DNA of 64,000 bases. Origin: Marinigracilibium pacificum (GTDB taxonomy: Bacteria; Bacteroidota; Bacteroidia; Cytophagales; Cyclobacteriaceae). The notes under the pieces were generated by a model. That model was given only the letters and a program-made list of their open reading frames with translations, was not told the DNA's origin and ran no database searches. The stretch is from positions 124,001 through 188,000 of the forward strand of contig NZ_JABBNU010000005.1 in assembly GCF_012926615.1 (NCBI RefSeq). The letters run 5' to 3'. Shown here in pieces: positions 9,504 to 18,730 of the stretch; within the stretch, counting starts at the first letter, position 1, and each line of letters starts with the position of its first letter. The translations under genes were made by a program, and so were the position numbers.

Positions 9504-10847
9504 ATGAAGTCGCTATTTTCTATTTTTTTAATTTTTAGTGTTTTTATTGTCACTAGTGCCCAGTCTCGACACCAAAGAATCGTAATACAAAATACTGAAA
9601 CAATACTTGAAAATTTGAGCCAAGTTCATTTGTCCCAAATTGAGAAATACGATAAACCTAAAGTTTTAAAGGAGGTTTATGAATCCAGGTTCAATTTCAT
9701 CAAAAACTGCCTAGATAAGGGTAGCTTTTTCCATGAAGATAACCTGAATAATTATATTAATAGTATAGCCAATGAAATTATAAAGGCGAATCCAGAGTTA
9801 AAAAGCCTTCCTATTAATTTTTATATCAGTGATTTCCCTTCACCTAATGCATTTTCAATCGGTGATGGTAATATTATTATCAATCTAGGCCTAATTAGAA
9901 AGATACATAGCGAAAGCCAACTTGCATTTGTTATATGTCATGAGATCGCCCACTTTATTTTAGACCATAGTAATAAAAAAGTTATTAAGAACAACGATTA
10001 TGTTAATTCTAAAGAATATAAGCAGGATCTTAAAAAGATAAAAAATCTTGAATTTGGTAGAAATGCAGCTGCTATTCAGTTATATAAAAGCACATTAATT
10101 GACTTTATGAGTCACAGTAGAGAAGCTGAATTAGAAGCTGACTCCAAAGGTCTTGAACTATTTTTGAATACAAACTATGCGCCGGGTGAAGCAGTAACTT
10201 GTTTACAGTTCCTAGATTCAATCGATTCTTATAAATATGGGCCACACATAAGTTTCAAAGATATATTTCAATCTGAAGAATATCCATTTAAGGATCGTTG
10301 GCTTGAAAAAGAGGTAAGCATGTTTAATACTGATGAATCTATTGATAAATCTGAAGAAACAGATTTATACAAATCACATCCGGATAGCAAAATCAGGGCT
10401 CAGGAATTGGAAAAAGTAATATCTGGATTAGAACCCAAAGCAGTTTTTATTCAATCAAAAGAAGAACTAGAGAACATTAAAAGTTGGCTTGATATCGAGT
10501 TTATTAATAGTTTCATAAAATATAATGATTATGGAAAAGCATTTTTCTTTACCTTGTTACAACTTGAATCTGAGCCATACAACAAAGAACTTCTTCAACT
10601 ATTGAGCAAGGAATTAAGATTAATATATGAAGTAAATCTAGATCATACTTATGATGACCATATTGAGCGTCCTGGTCACATTCATGAAAATGAATATAAT
10701 AAAACCCTGCAATTATTAGATAATATAAGAATCAGCGAACTAAGAAAACTATCATTATACTTCCATCTAAACAAATTATACATAATGGATGATAGTAAAG
10801 AATTTATCAACAATAAATTATTTTTTGAATCGAGCATAAATCAATAA
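9504..10847 (+). CDS. Exported M48-family zinc metallopeptidase
   Basis: A 447-residue protein with a cleavable signal peptide (ending near VTSAQS) and no lipobox, so probably periplasmic. The zinc site is HEIAH at residues 146-150 (His146, Glu147, His150), and the third ligand is expected from the SREAELEADSKGLEL helix, the usual M48 arrangement. PNAFSIGDGNIIINLGL is the conserved edge strand of M48 enzymes (BepA/LoiP class). The C-terminal 150 residues lack an obvious TPR signature but are helical. BepA-type relatives act in outer-membrane protein quality control. It is followed 11 bases later by an unrecognised exported protein, so the two are likely one transcript. Confidence 0.88.
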   Translation: MKSLFSIFLIFSVFIVTSAQSRHQRIVIQNTETILENLSQVHLSQIEKYDKPKVLKEVYESRFNFIKNCLDKGSFFHEDNLNNYINSIANEIIKANPELKSLPINFYISDFPSPNAFSIGDGNIIINLGLIRKIHSESQLAFVICHEIAHFILDHSNKKVIKNNDYVNSKEYKQDLKKIKNLEFGRNAAAIQLYKSTLIDFMSHSREAELEADSKGLELFLNTNYAPGEAVTCLQFLDSIDSYKYGPHISFKDIFQSEEYPFKDRWLEKEVSMFNTDESIDKSEETDLYKSHPDSKIRAQELEKVISGLEPKAVFIQSKEELENIKSWLDIEFINSFIKYNDYGKAFFFTLLQLESEPYNKELLQLLSKELRLIYEVNLDHTYDDHIERPGHIHENEYNKTLQLLDNIRISELRKLSLYFHLNKLYIMDDSKEFINNKLFFESSINQ

Positions 10848-10858
10848 CTAAACATATA

Positions 10859-12418
10859 ATGAAAATCAAACATTTTTTACTAGGTGTACTATTAGTCTTA
10901 ATAGGTCACCTAAATGTATACAGTCAATCATCGACTATTACTGATGTAATAAAATTCAACCTTCAAAGTGTTGGTCCAATTGTTACTGACGCAGAGGTTA
11001 GTGGCTATTATCTATTTTATGAAAAAGATAAAGTAAATAGGAAAATCAGAGCCTATGAGCTTATCATAATGGACCAAAACCTAAATAAAATTGGAAGTCA
11101 CATGATCGAAGCATCTAAATATACTTATGTATTAGATGCTGGTTTTAATAATGATCACCTAATGTTAAAGCTTTATGACATTAAAGAAAAATCGATCATT
11201 TTTAAAGAATTTGACGCAAATGCAAAGAACATCAACAGCTATGAAAGAGAAGTTTCTAGTTTAGAAAAGTTAGTACTTAATCAACAAGTACAGACAAGCT
11301 CAGATAATGATATGGGGTTTGCTCCATCTCTATACCCGATTAAAAATGTTGGGTTTGTTGATTACAGAGCTGAAAAATTAAATAAACATGGGTTTGTAAT
11401 TGACTTTTATTCTAAATCAGGAAAAAAGTGGAGAGTAGATTCTAATGATAGTGATCTATTAGAGATGGCCACATTCATTTATGGTGATGAGAATATTATC
11501 CTTAGCAATGTAATAGCTAGAAAAAGCTTGTTTTCAAAAGATACTGAAAACTACTTATTAGCAATTGACACGAAATCTGGTAAAGTTTTATATAAAAAAC
11601 AGTTAGAACATAAGCTATTCGATCTACTAGTATTGAACGGACTTGAGAGTGACGCTGAAGGAAATATACATCTATTTGGCTCATTTTATGAAAAAGGTGA
11701 CAAAGAATTTAAAAGCTCAAGCCTAGGGCTATTTGCTATGAAATTAAATCAAAAGGGAGAAATAATTTCAGAAAACCTGATGTCATGGGCTAATGATCTT
11801 GGCAAATTCTTGGATGTTAATCACCAAGGAAAAATTAAAGACGTTGGGTACCTGTTTATTCACGATATAGTGAGAAATGCTGACGGAAATGTTTATGTTA
11901 TAGGTGAGCAATTCAGAAAAGCAGCCGATGGATTTGGAATAGCCGCTTCAGTTTTAAGTGGAAGAGACGAAGGAGTTGTTAAAATGGTAACTGAAGATTT
12001 AAACATTATTGAATTGAATAGTGAGTATAAAATCCAAGGAATTAATATCATTGACAAAGAAAAAACTAACATCAGCCTTCCTTCTGGTGCGGTTTACTAC
12101 GGTGCCCATATGTTATCCTATATAGTAAAATCAAAGGGAGGATTCGATTATGAGTTTACTCAATTTAATAGTGACAAATCCATTTTCACTATTGGATATA
12201 CTGATTATAAAAAGATAAAAGGAAGTCCAGACAAAATAATACTTGGAGCTGTGAACTATGTTGATAGTGAAAGATCTCATGATGAAATAGATTTAAACTC
12301 ACAAAAAAATAAAAGTCCACTTAGGGTTTTACCAGGAAAAACAGGGAACTATGTTGTTTTAGAGTATAATAAATCTGAAAGATCGATACAATTAGAACTG
12401 AAAAAGATTGCTCTTTAA
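10859..12418 (+). CDS. Exported protein of unknown function (519 aa), partner of the M48 gene
   Basis: I do not recognise the family. A signal peptide ends around NVYSQS; the rest has no membrane segment. It is rich in short beta segments separated by turns (for example GLESDAEGNIHLFGSFYE and DGNVYVIGEQFRKA), reminiscent of beta-propeller blades as in WD or kelch-type repeats, but no repeat is regular enough to name. There is no lipobox and no T9SS tail. It lies 11 bases after the M48 protease stop and before a strong terminator, so its function is probably tied to that protease or to the same envelope process. Confidence 0.75.
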   Translation: MKIKHFLLGVLLVLIGHLNVYSQSSTITDVIKFNLQSVGPIVTDAEVSGYYLFYEKDKVNRKIRAYELIIMDQNLNKIGSHMIEASKYTYVLDAGFNNDHLMLKLYDIKEKSIIFKEFDANAKNINSYEREVSSLEKLVLNQQVQTSSDNDMGFAPSLYPIKNVGFVDYRAEKLNKHGFVIDFYSKSGKKWRVDSNDSDLLEMATFIYGDENIILSNVIARKSLFSKDTENYLLAIDTKSGKVLYKKQLEHKLFDLLVLNGLESDAEGNIHLFGSFYEKGDKEFKSSSLGLFAMKLNQKGEIISENLMSWANDLGKFLDVNHQGKIKDVGYLFIHDIVRNADGNVYVIGEQFRKAADGFGIAASVLSGRDEGVVKMVTEDLNIIELNSEYKIQGINIIDKEKTNISLPSGAVYYGAHMLSYIVKSKGGFDYEFTQFNSDKSIFTIGYTDYKKIKGSPDKIILGAVNYVDSERSHDEIDLNSQKNKSPLRVLPGKTGNYVVLEYNKSERSIQLELKKIAL

Positions 12419-12429
12419 TTATAACTTAC

Positions 12430-12461
12430 AAAAGGCTCTGAAATTCAGAGCCTTTTGTTTT
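12430..12461 (+). terminator. Rho-independent terminator after the M48 operon
   Basis: Perfect 11-bp stem AAAAGGCTCTG (12430-12440) pairing with 12446-12456, 5-base loop, followed by a T-rich tail (TTTTGTTTTTG). Confidence 0.9.
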
Positions 12462-12494
12462 TGTAGATTATAATTGTACATTTCTATTTGATAC

Positions 12495-12782
12495 ATGAAC
12501 CAATTAGTGTTCATATTTTTTTGTACAGAAAGTGCCTCCTCAACTTTTTTACTTCAAAAAGCCAGATTAATTGCCGTACTATTATCTCACTATATTAGCC
12601 ATAGTAACATTACTGCAGTCTTAATTGGTTACTCTTTTGTAGAGATTACCAGACTAGCCAACATCCAATTACCAATCATTATAGCTACTGGCGTACAAAT
12701 ATCTTCTTCTAAAGGTTTATTATTTAGATATGGGGCCAAACTAGGTTCAATAGCTTTTATAACATTTTTATTTCCATATTAG
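12495..12782 (+). CDS. Uncertain small hydrophobic ORF (95 aa), possibly a permease remnant
   Basis: The translation is strongly hydrophobic with about two membrane-length segments and a conserved-looking tail (GLLFRYGAKLGSIAFITFLFPY), similar in style to the end of a polytopic permease. I cannot place it in a family. It sits in a decayed AT-rich stretch next to a broken gene, has no clear Shine-Dalgarno sequence, and the codons before its first Met offer no longer frame. It may be a gene fragment or chance. Confidence 0.25.
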   Translation: MNQLVFIFFCTESASSTFLLQKARLIAVLLSHYISHSNITAVLIGYSFVEITRLANIQLPIIIATGVQISSSKGLLFRYGAKLGSIAFITFLFPY

Positions 12783-12942
12783 TCCCTTCATTATTTAATG
12801 GAAAGAATAAATCCGTCTTCTTTAAAAGAAATTTTTTTAAGAAAACAAAATCACAAAACCCTTGATTATCAACACATAATTTTGATAATTAATTTTCTAC
12901 ATTATTTTTGTTAGTGGATACCAAAACTGTTTATAATCTATC

Positions 12943-13229
12943 ATGATAACAACAAAAAGATTTTTAGAGTTTTTTATTCTTCAATTTTTACTGTTTTTCA
13001 ACTCCAGCAAGGATATTGAAGGATTGGTAACAGTTTGTAAAACAAACCAGTTTGCTCAAATGGGTTATTAAATGTCACTTTGGGGTCAATTAATTTAGGT
13101 AACGAATAAGTAATTGAATATAGCATACCAGGATATTTCAGACCAGCAACTTACCTGACTGCTTCAGAAAATATACTCCATTTTACAGAAAGGAAATTCA
13201 AAATAAAATTAGACAAAGATGAATACTAA
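12943..13229 (+). pseudogene. Broken gene: exported protein with a carboxypeptidase-regulatory-like domain
   Basis: An ATG at 12943 opens a 42-codon frame with a hydrophobic leader followed by KDIEGLVTVCKTN, which resembles the start of the CarboxypepD_reg-like domain that begins many SusC and other Bacteroidota surface proteins. That frame stops at 13069-13071. The sense continues in a different frame with NVTLGSINLGNE, an in-frame TAA, then VIEYSIPGYF and a lysine-rich end at 13227-13229. One frameshift plus one stop best explains this; the domain name is a judgement by eye. Confidence 0.45.
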
Positions 13230-13617
13230 AGAGAGCACAATACAACCATCTAAAATCATAATGATCGCAAGTTCTATTGTATTAGGAATAACTGGAACAT
13301 TACTTATTTTTTTACCAGAGGAATTAGCTGAATCACTGCATTTATCACCAAATATCGCTATAGTTTTTCAAGTACTGGGAGCGTTATATTTTGGCTTCGC
13401 AATGTCAAACTGGACAGCCAAGCACTCAATACTAGGTGGGATATATGGTAGAGCTATTTTGATTGGCAACCTGTCGCACTTCTTTACAGGTGGTCTTGTT
13501 ATTTTAAAGTATTATTCAAAAAATGGTAGCTATATTTTTTTACTTATTGCGATGACATATTTATTGTTTGCTTTTCTATTTGGATATTTATTTAAAACAC
13601 ATCCTAAAACTGCTTAA
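13219..13617 (+). CDS. Small four-helix membrane protein
   Basis: A 132-residue integral membrane protein with four hydrophobic segments (about 13-31, 43-62, 77-97, 104-125) and short loops. The general look (LGALYFGFAMSNW in helix 2, GGIYGRAILIGNLSHFFTGG) is that of small DoxX/DUF4345-like membrane proteins, but I cannot assign a function. The start overlaps the end of the broken gene upstream by 11 bases. No operon partner is clear: the next gene begins 66 bases later and encodes a barrel protein. Confidence 0.7.
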   Translation: MNTKESTIQPSKIIMIASSIVLGITGTLLIFLPEELAESLHLSPNIAIVFQVLGALYFGFAMSNWTAKHSILGGIYGRAILIGNLSHFFTGGLVILKYYSKNGSYIFLLIAMTYLLFAFLFGYLFKTHPKTA

Positions 13618-13683
13618 ATAATTTATTTTTAAATTACGATCAAGAAATATAAATTAGGAATTATTTTTTGACAAATATCAACT

Positions 13684-14487
13684 ATGAGGTTCTTTTTATT
13701 TATTATACTGTTTCCTACTTTAAGTTTTAGTTCTTTAGCTCAAAAAAGTTATTTTGAATTTCAAATTCAATACTATAATGGATTTAACTCAGAACAAAAA
13801 TTAGACTATTTTCTTATTTTTATTGATCAGAATGTGGGTCTACCTAGATTTGCTGTCCCTAATTATCAATTAGAATATGCAGATGCTTTTTCGAATGGGT
13901 TTAATCTAGCTTTTTCACATGGTATACTAATTAAGAATAATATTGCTTTAGAAACCTCTTTAAATTACTTCAAATCAAATACTTACAATTCAGATGAATT
14001 TAATGGGAATAAATGGGATTTTAATTCCTTTGAATTAAACCCAAGTATTGCCTACCAGTTAAACTTAAAAAAAATTAGTTTTAATCCACATGCGGGAATA
14101 TTACTAGGCCTTTCCAAAATAAAGTTTAAGCGTCATTTTAATGATGAAGTTACAAAAGATTTTAGTACTAATAGAAGCTTTAGTTTTGGATATAATGCAG
14201 GCTTAAAATCAAACTTCAAACTAAATAGTAGAACTGAATTATTTATAGATTTCGGACTAAGAAAATTAATTTATACTCCAAAAAAAGGATCAGGTAATGA
14301 ATATCAAACTTCAAGTAATACAACTATTGAAAGATCCTTTATCTATTACGGCCAATCAGACTATAACAATATTGAAAAACCATCTGTCTATAATGAGGAA
14401 AATATCCCCAAACTTAAAAACCAAACTACAACTTCTTCTTTTTATACTGGGTTAGGTTTAAGGTATAATGTCATTATTACTCAATAG
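13684..14487 (+). CDS. Outer-membrane beta-barrel protein, unknown function
   Basis: A 267-residue protein with a signal peptide ending at SSLAQKS, then alternating amphipathic strands typical of an outer-membrane barrel (YFEFQIQYYNGF, FSFGYNAGLKSNFKLNSRTELFIDFGLRKL). It ends GLGLRYNVIITQ rather than in an aromatic residue, so the last strand may have been altered by a mutation near the 3' end. Immediately downstream, overlapping by 20 bases, is a decayed second barrel segment, so this gene may be the surviving half of a duplicated or once longer gene. Ligand and role are unknown. Confidence 0.7.
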   Translation: MRFFLFIILFPTLSFSSLAQKSYFEFQIQYYNGFNSEQKLDYFLIFIDQNVGLPRFAVPNYQLEYADAFSNGFNLAFSHGILIKNNIALETSLNYFKSNTYNSDEFNGNKWDFNSFELNPSIAYQLNLKKISFNPHAGILLGLSKIKFKRHFNDEVTKDFSTNRSFSFGYNAGLKSNFKLNSRTELFIDFGLRKLIYTPKKGSGNEYQTSSNTTIERSFIYYGQSDYNNIEKPSVYNEENIPKLKNQTTTSSFYTGLGLRYNVIITQ

Positions 14488-15015
14488 TAAAACACAATTC
14501 GCAACTTCTCATTCATTTAATAATGATATCTCAAAATACGTTGAAAATGAAGGACATAACTATTCTAATGGAGGGTATAATAAAACTTATTATCTTTATC
14601 CATCAATAAGATTTTACCATTTTTTTAATGAGAATATTGAATTAGCTTTCAATATAGGACCTACTATTGCCTTCTCCTAGCAATATCATTATAGACATAG
14701 TAATATTTATAATCCAATAACTAAAGTTTATCAAGAGTTTGAATTAAATAGACGTCTCAATTCAAAAGCAATCTTTAGAATAACTACCGGGTTAGATATG
14801 ACATACAATCAACGTAAAAACTTAGATTTTGTAGCTTAATTATCACTTATCAATTCTCGGTGCATTATACGAAGGCGGATGTATTATACCGAAAAATAGA
14901 TTGATTATCAACAATACCTGATCTTGAATATATGCATAATAATAATAATAATAATAATACTGAAATTGATATAAGACAAGATTTTAGTCAACTCGGACTT
15001 AAATATTCCTTTTAG
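14468..15015 (+). pseudogene. Decayed outer-membrane barrel gene
   Basis: Barrel-type strands can be read in one frame from 14468 (YYLYPSIRFYHFF, NIELAFNIGPTIAFS), through a TAG at 14678-14680, into EFELNRRLNSKAIFRITTGLDMTYNQ, ending at a second stop near 14840. A shift of frame then reveals the closing strand QLGLKYSF before TAG at 15013-15015, preceded by an AAT repeat that codes for a run of Asn. At least two in-frame stops and one frameshift make this a pseudogene, probably paralogous to the barrel gene upstream. Confidence 0.6.
14938..14958 (+). repeat. (AAT)7 microsatellite
   Basis: Seven tandem AAT triplets inside the decayed barrel gene. In the frame of the closing strand they encode consecutive Asn residues, so expansion of this tract may have been one of the events that accompanied decay. 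Confidence 0.9.
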
Positions 15016-15481
15016 TTACTTTAGAAAAATTAAAAATTTTCATCTTGCCAAAGTATAATTACTCAATATATTCAAACTACAAAACAAGTCAAATAACCAA
15101 TTTATTCTTTTAAGATAATACTATATTTTAATTAATCATCACCCTATATGGGGGATTTTTTGAGTCCTTATAAAAATTTAGCAATCTTTTATATTAGAAT
15201 AATTTTAGCCTTAGGCAATGCCTAGCTTTACTAATATCAAAAATTACTTCCTAAATGCATTTTTACGATAATAAAACGAATTATTTTCTCAATTATTTTC
15301 TTCAATAATTATAACCCAATCTGGGCTACCAATTCAATTATTAAAATAATACAAATAAACAATCAATTATAGGCTTTACAAGCTGTAAAACATTTTTTTA
15401 TTTATATTATTTATTAACTATATTTATATATCTCGTTAAATCTTACCTCGGTATAATTTATTAAACCAAACCACATTACTT
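15016..15481. other. Long gene-free leader before the second susC
   Basis: About 466 bases with no credible ORF, very rich in A and T. A 13-base palindrome TAGGCA-A-TGCCTA lies at 15212-15224, which could be a regulator site. No clear TTTG/TAnnTTTG promoter pair was found, although a TATAATTTA stretch near 15451 is compatible with a weak -7 element. The length suggests a regulated or untranslated leader for the SusC/SusD pair downstream. Confidence 0.5.
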
Positions 15482-18400
15482 ATGTTAAAACTCTACGTAG
15501 TAGTGTTTTGCTTCATAAGCTTTATAGCTATGGGGCAAGACCGTAATGTGTCCGGATATGTTTCCGGACAAGGAGGTGACGGAATACCAGGTGTTAACGT
15601 CCTGATCAAAGGCACCAGCTCAGGTGTCGTAACAGACATTGAAGGTAGATATACCATCAATGTACCCTCATCAGAATCAGTTCTCGTATTTTCATCAATT
15701 GGTTATATTTCCCAGGAAATCACTGTGGGAAGTAAAAGTTCAATTGATGTTGTATTGCTGGAAGATGTTCAGCAATTAAATGAAGTAGTAGTAACCGCTA
15801 TGAACATATCTCGTGAAAAGGCCTCACTGGGATATTCTCAACAGACGCTGGATGCTGACGCAGTTAGTAAAGTAAAGGAAACAAACTTTATTAATTCACT
15901 TTCTGGAAAAGCAGCTGGTGTTAATGTGAGACAGAATAACACAATGGGTGGATCAACCAACATCGTAATAAGAGGTAATTCATCATTCACTAACAATCAA
16001 CCACTATTTGTTGTCGATGGCACCCCGATAAACAATGCTACTGAAAATGAAGATGGTCAGGTAAATGGTCGTAACGGTTACGATTATGGTAATCCTGCCG
16101 CAGACATTAATCCGGAAGATATTGAATCAATGTCGATACTAAAAGGTGCAGCGGCAACTGCTCTATATGGTTCAAGAGGTCAGAATGGGGTTATTTTGAT
16201 CACCACTAAAAAAGGATCATCCAGAAAAGGTGTGGGTATAAGTATTAGTTCAGGGTTTACCTTTGGTAAAATTGATAAATCTACTTTTGCCGAATACCAG
16301 CAAGAATATGGCGCAGGTTATGGACCCTATTATGGTAATACAGGGTATTTCAATGATATCGATGTAAACGGAGATGGCACTGATGACTTAGTTGTACCTA
16401 CTACAGAAGACGGTTCTTTTGGGGGGGCTTTTGACCCAACTCTTGATGTTTATTTTTGGGATGCTTTTGTACCAGAATCACCCAATTTCCAGACAGCACG
16501 GCCATGGGTAGCTGCAGACAACGGTCCTGAAGAGTTCTTTGAAACTCAAACTATTTGGGATAATACTATAGCATTATTCGGGGGAAATGAAAACCTTACT
16601 TATCGTGTTAGTTATACAAATGTGATTCAGAATGGTATCATGCCTAATTCTGAAATGACAAAAAACACTATCAACTTTAATGGTAGTGCAAAACTAAATG
16701 ACAAATTAACTACAGATATTTTTTTCCAGTATAACCGAAATGATGTTATTGGTAGATACTCAACAGGGTATTCTGATAACTTAATGTCACAATTCAGACA
16801 ATGGTGGCAAACGAATACAGATATCAAGAGGCAAGAAGATATTTTTCATCAAACTGGCAAAAACTATACCTGGAACCCAGCCGATCCAACTCTAGACCCA
16901 ACTCGTCCCATCTATTGGGATAATCCTTATTGGACAAGGTTCAAAAATTACAATTCAGATTTAAGAGATAGGTTCATTATGAAAATTGGTGTCAACTATC
17001 AAATGCTTGATTGGTTAAGTCTTAATTTAAGGTTTTCTGGTGATATGTATAACTGGCTAAGAGAAGAACGAAGAGCCGTTGGTAGTGTTCCTGCAGAATT
17101 TACAGTTAATAGATTAGAAGTTGGTTCTGGGTATCAGAAGTACACTATTGATAGTGAAGAATTCAACTACAACGCGATTCTTAGTGCAAACAAACAAATA
17201 ACAGACGACCTAAATATTGCAGGTATTGTTGGTTTTAATTTAAGGAGAGAAAACTATGACTTTATTTGGGAATCAACAAGTGGAGGATTAGCTGTCCCTG
17301 ATTTGTATAGTTTGAGTAACTCATTAAACCCAAATCCTTTCCCTGATGAAAGGTTAGAGCAACTAGAAGTCTATGGATATTTTGCCAACGCAAATATCGG
17401 ATGGAGAAACACTTTGTATCTTGACGCTAATTATCGTCTTGATGTCACTTCCACCCTTCCTGTTGAAAACAACAAATATGACTACTGGTCTGTTGGTGTT
17501 GGTTTTGTATTCTCAGAAATACTTGATGCCTCATGGATGGATTTTGGTAAGTTTAGAGCTAGTTACGGAACAGTGGGTAATGATACCAGACCATTAAGAG
17601 TTAAGCAAACCTATGAAAGAATTATCAATTTCGGAGGTGTGCTGACTTCACTTCCTGATGATAAAAATAATGATCAATTAAAACCAGAACTTACCAAAGA
17701 ATGGGAAATCGGGCTAGCAATGACTCTTTTTAGTCAACGGCTAAATTTTGATATAGGCTATTACGACAGAAACACTGAAAACCAGTTAATGGCAGTAAAA
17801 ATTTCTCAAGCTACCGGATATGATGCAACATATATTAATGCTGGTGAAATTGAAAATAAAGGTATCGAGGTTATGCTTGGTGGAGACTGGATTAAAAATA
17901 ATGACTGGAGGTTTAATACTACTATAAATTATACTCGTAACCGTAGTGAAGTCGTGTCCTTAATTGGTGATGTTCAAACTTATGTCTTTGCTGATTATCA
18001 AAGTGGAGTAACTTCAAATGCTCAAGTAGGACAACCATTTGGTGTGCTAAAAGGAACTGGTTATCAATACATTGATGGACAGCGTGTTATAAACTCAGAC
18101 GGATACCCTGTTGCAGTTGCAAACCAAATAATTGGTGATCCAAACCCAGACTGGACCATGGGTATCAACAATACATTTAGCTACAAATCATTATCATTGG
18201 GATTCTTGATTGATATTCAAAAAGGTGGTGATATTTATTCATTAGATATGCATTACGGACGAGGCACAGGGCTTTATCCCGAAACAGCAGGTCTTAATGA
18301 TAAAGGAAACCCTGTAAGAACCCCTGTAGCAGATGGCGGAGGTTTCTTATATGATGGTGTAAATGAATCAGGTGAACCAAATACAGTTTATGGTGAAGCT

Positions 18401-18709
18401 TTAGCTTATAATGGTGCTTTCTATTGGGGAAATGATGATTACAACCCAAATATTATGACAGTGTATGATGCTAGTTATGTCAGATTAAGGGAACTTTCAT
18501 TAAGCTATACTTTTCCAAAAAGTATGGTTGATAAAGTGCTCCAACGTTTAACCTTATCATTTGTGGGCAGAAATCTCTGGATTATTGATAAAAACTTACC
18601 ATATGCTGATCCGGAATCTGGATTAGGTGCAGGTGTATCTCAGGGATTCATTACTGGAGCTTACCCTACTGTTAGAACTTTTGGTTTTAAAGTTGACGCC
18701 ACTTTTTAA
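15482..18709 (+). CDS. SusC/RagA-family TonB-dependent receptor (complete)
   Basis: A 1075-residue outer-membrane importer. Order of parts: signal peptide (ending near AMGQD); CarboxypepD_reg-like domain at about 22-105 (GVNVLIKGTSSGVVTDIEGRY); TonB plug at about 110-260 (FVVDGTPINN, SMSILKGAAATALYGSRGQNGVILITTKKG is the family hallmark); a 22-strand barrel to the C-terminal Phe. Length is typical of SusC. The SusD partner starts 22 bases downstream. No enzyme gene is linked, so the cargo is unknown; such orphan pairs import peptides, glycans or other polymers fragments. There is no N-terminal STN or anti-sigma signalling domain. Confidence 0.96.
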   Translation: MLKLYVVVFCFISFIAMGQDRNVSGYVSGQGGDGIPGVNVLIKGTSSGVVTDIEGRYTINVPSSESVLVFSSIGYISQEITVGSKSSIDVVLLEDVQQLNEVVVTAMNISREKASLGYSQQTLDADAVSKVKETNFINSLSGKAAGVNVRQNNTMGGSTNIVIRGNSSFTNNQPLFVVDGTPINNATENEDGQVNGRNGYDYGNPAADINPEDIESMSILKGAAATALYGSRGQNGVILITTKKGSSRKGVGISISSGFTFGKIDKSTFAEYQQEYGAGYGPYYGNTGYFNDIDVNGDGTDDLVVPTTEDGSFGGAFDPTLDVYFWDAFVPESPNFQTARPWVAADNGPEEFFETQTIWDNTIALFGGNENLTYRVSYTNVIQNGIMPNSEMTKNTINFNGSAKLNDKLTTDIFFQYNRNDVIGRYSTGYSDNLMSQFRQWWQTNTDIKRQEDIFHQTGKNYTWNPADPTLDPTRPIYWDNPYWTRFKNYNSDLRDRFIMKIGVNYQMLDWLSLNLRFSGDMYNWLREERRAVGSVPAEFTVNRLEVGSGYQKYTIDSEEFNYNAILSANKQITDDLNIAGIVGFNLRRENYDFIWESTSGGLAVPDLYSLSNSLNPNPFPDERLEQLEVYGYFANANIGWRNTLYLDANYRLDVTSTLPVENNKYDYWSVGVGFVFSEILDASWMDFGKFRASYGTVGNDTRPLRVKQTYERIINFGGVLTSLPDDKNNDQLKPELTKEWEIGLAMTLFSQRLNFDIGYYDRNTENQLMAVKISQATGYDATYINAGEIENKGIEVMLGGDWIKNNDWRFNTTINYTRNRSEVVSLIGDVQTYVFADYQSGVTSNAQVGQPFGVLKGTGYQYIDGQRVINSDGYPVAVANQIIGDPNPDWTMGINNTFSYKSLSLGFLIDIQKGGDIYSLDMHYGRGTGLYPETAGLNDKGNPVRTPVADGGGFLYDGVNESGEPNTVYGEALAYNGAFYWGNDDYNPNIMTVYDASYVRLRELSLSYTFPKSMVDKVLQRLTLSFVGRNLWIIDKNLPYADPESGLGAGVSQGFITGAYPTVRTFGFKVDATF

Positions 18710-18730
18710 TCATTATAATCTTAGAATATC

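Noticed and set aside
12495-12782. Promoter-like TTTG-N19-TCTATTTG before the small hydrophobic ORF
   Set aside because: The -7-like element ends 4 bases before the ATG, which leaves no leader, and has a mismatch in the conserved A; probably chance.
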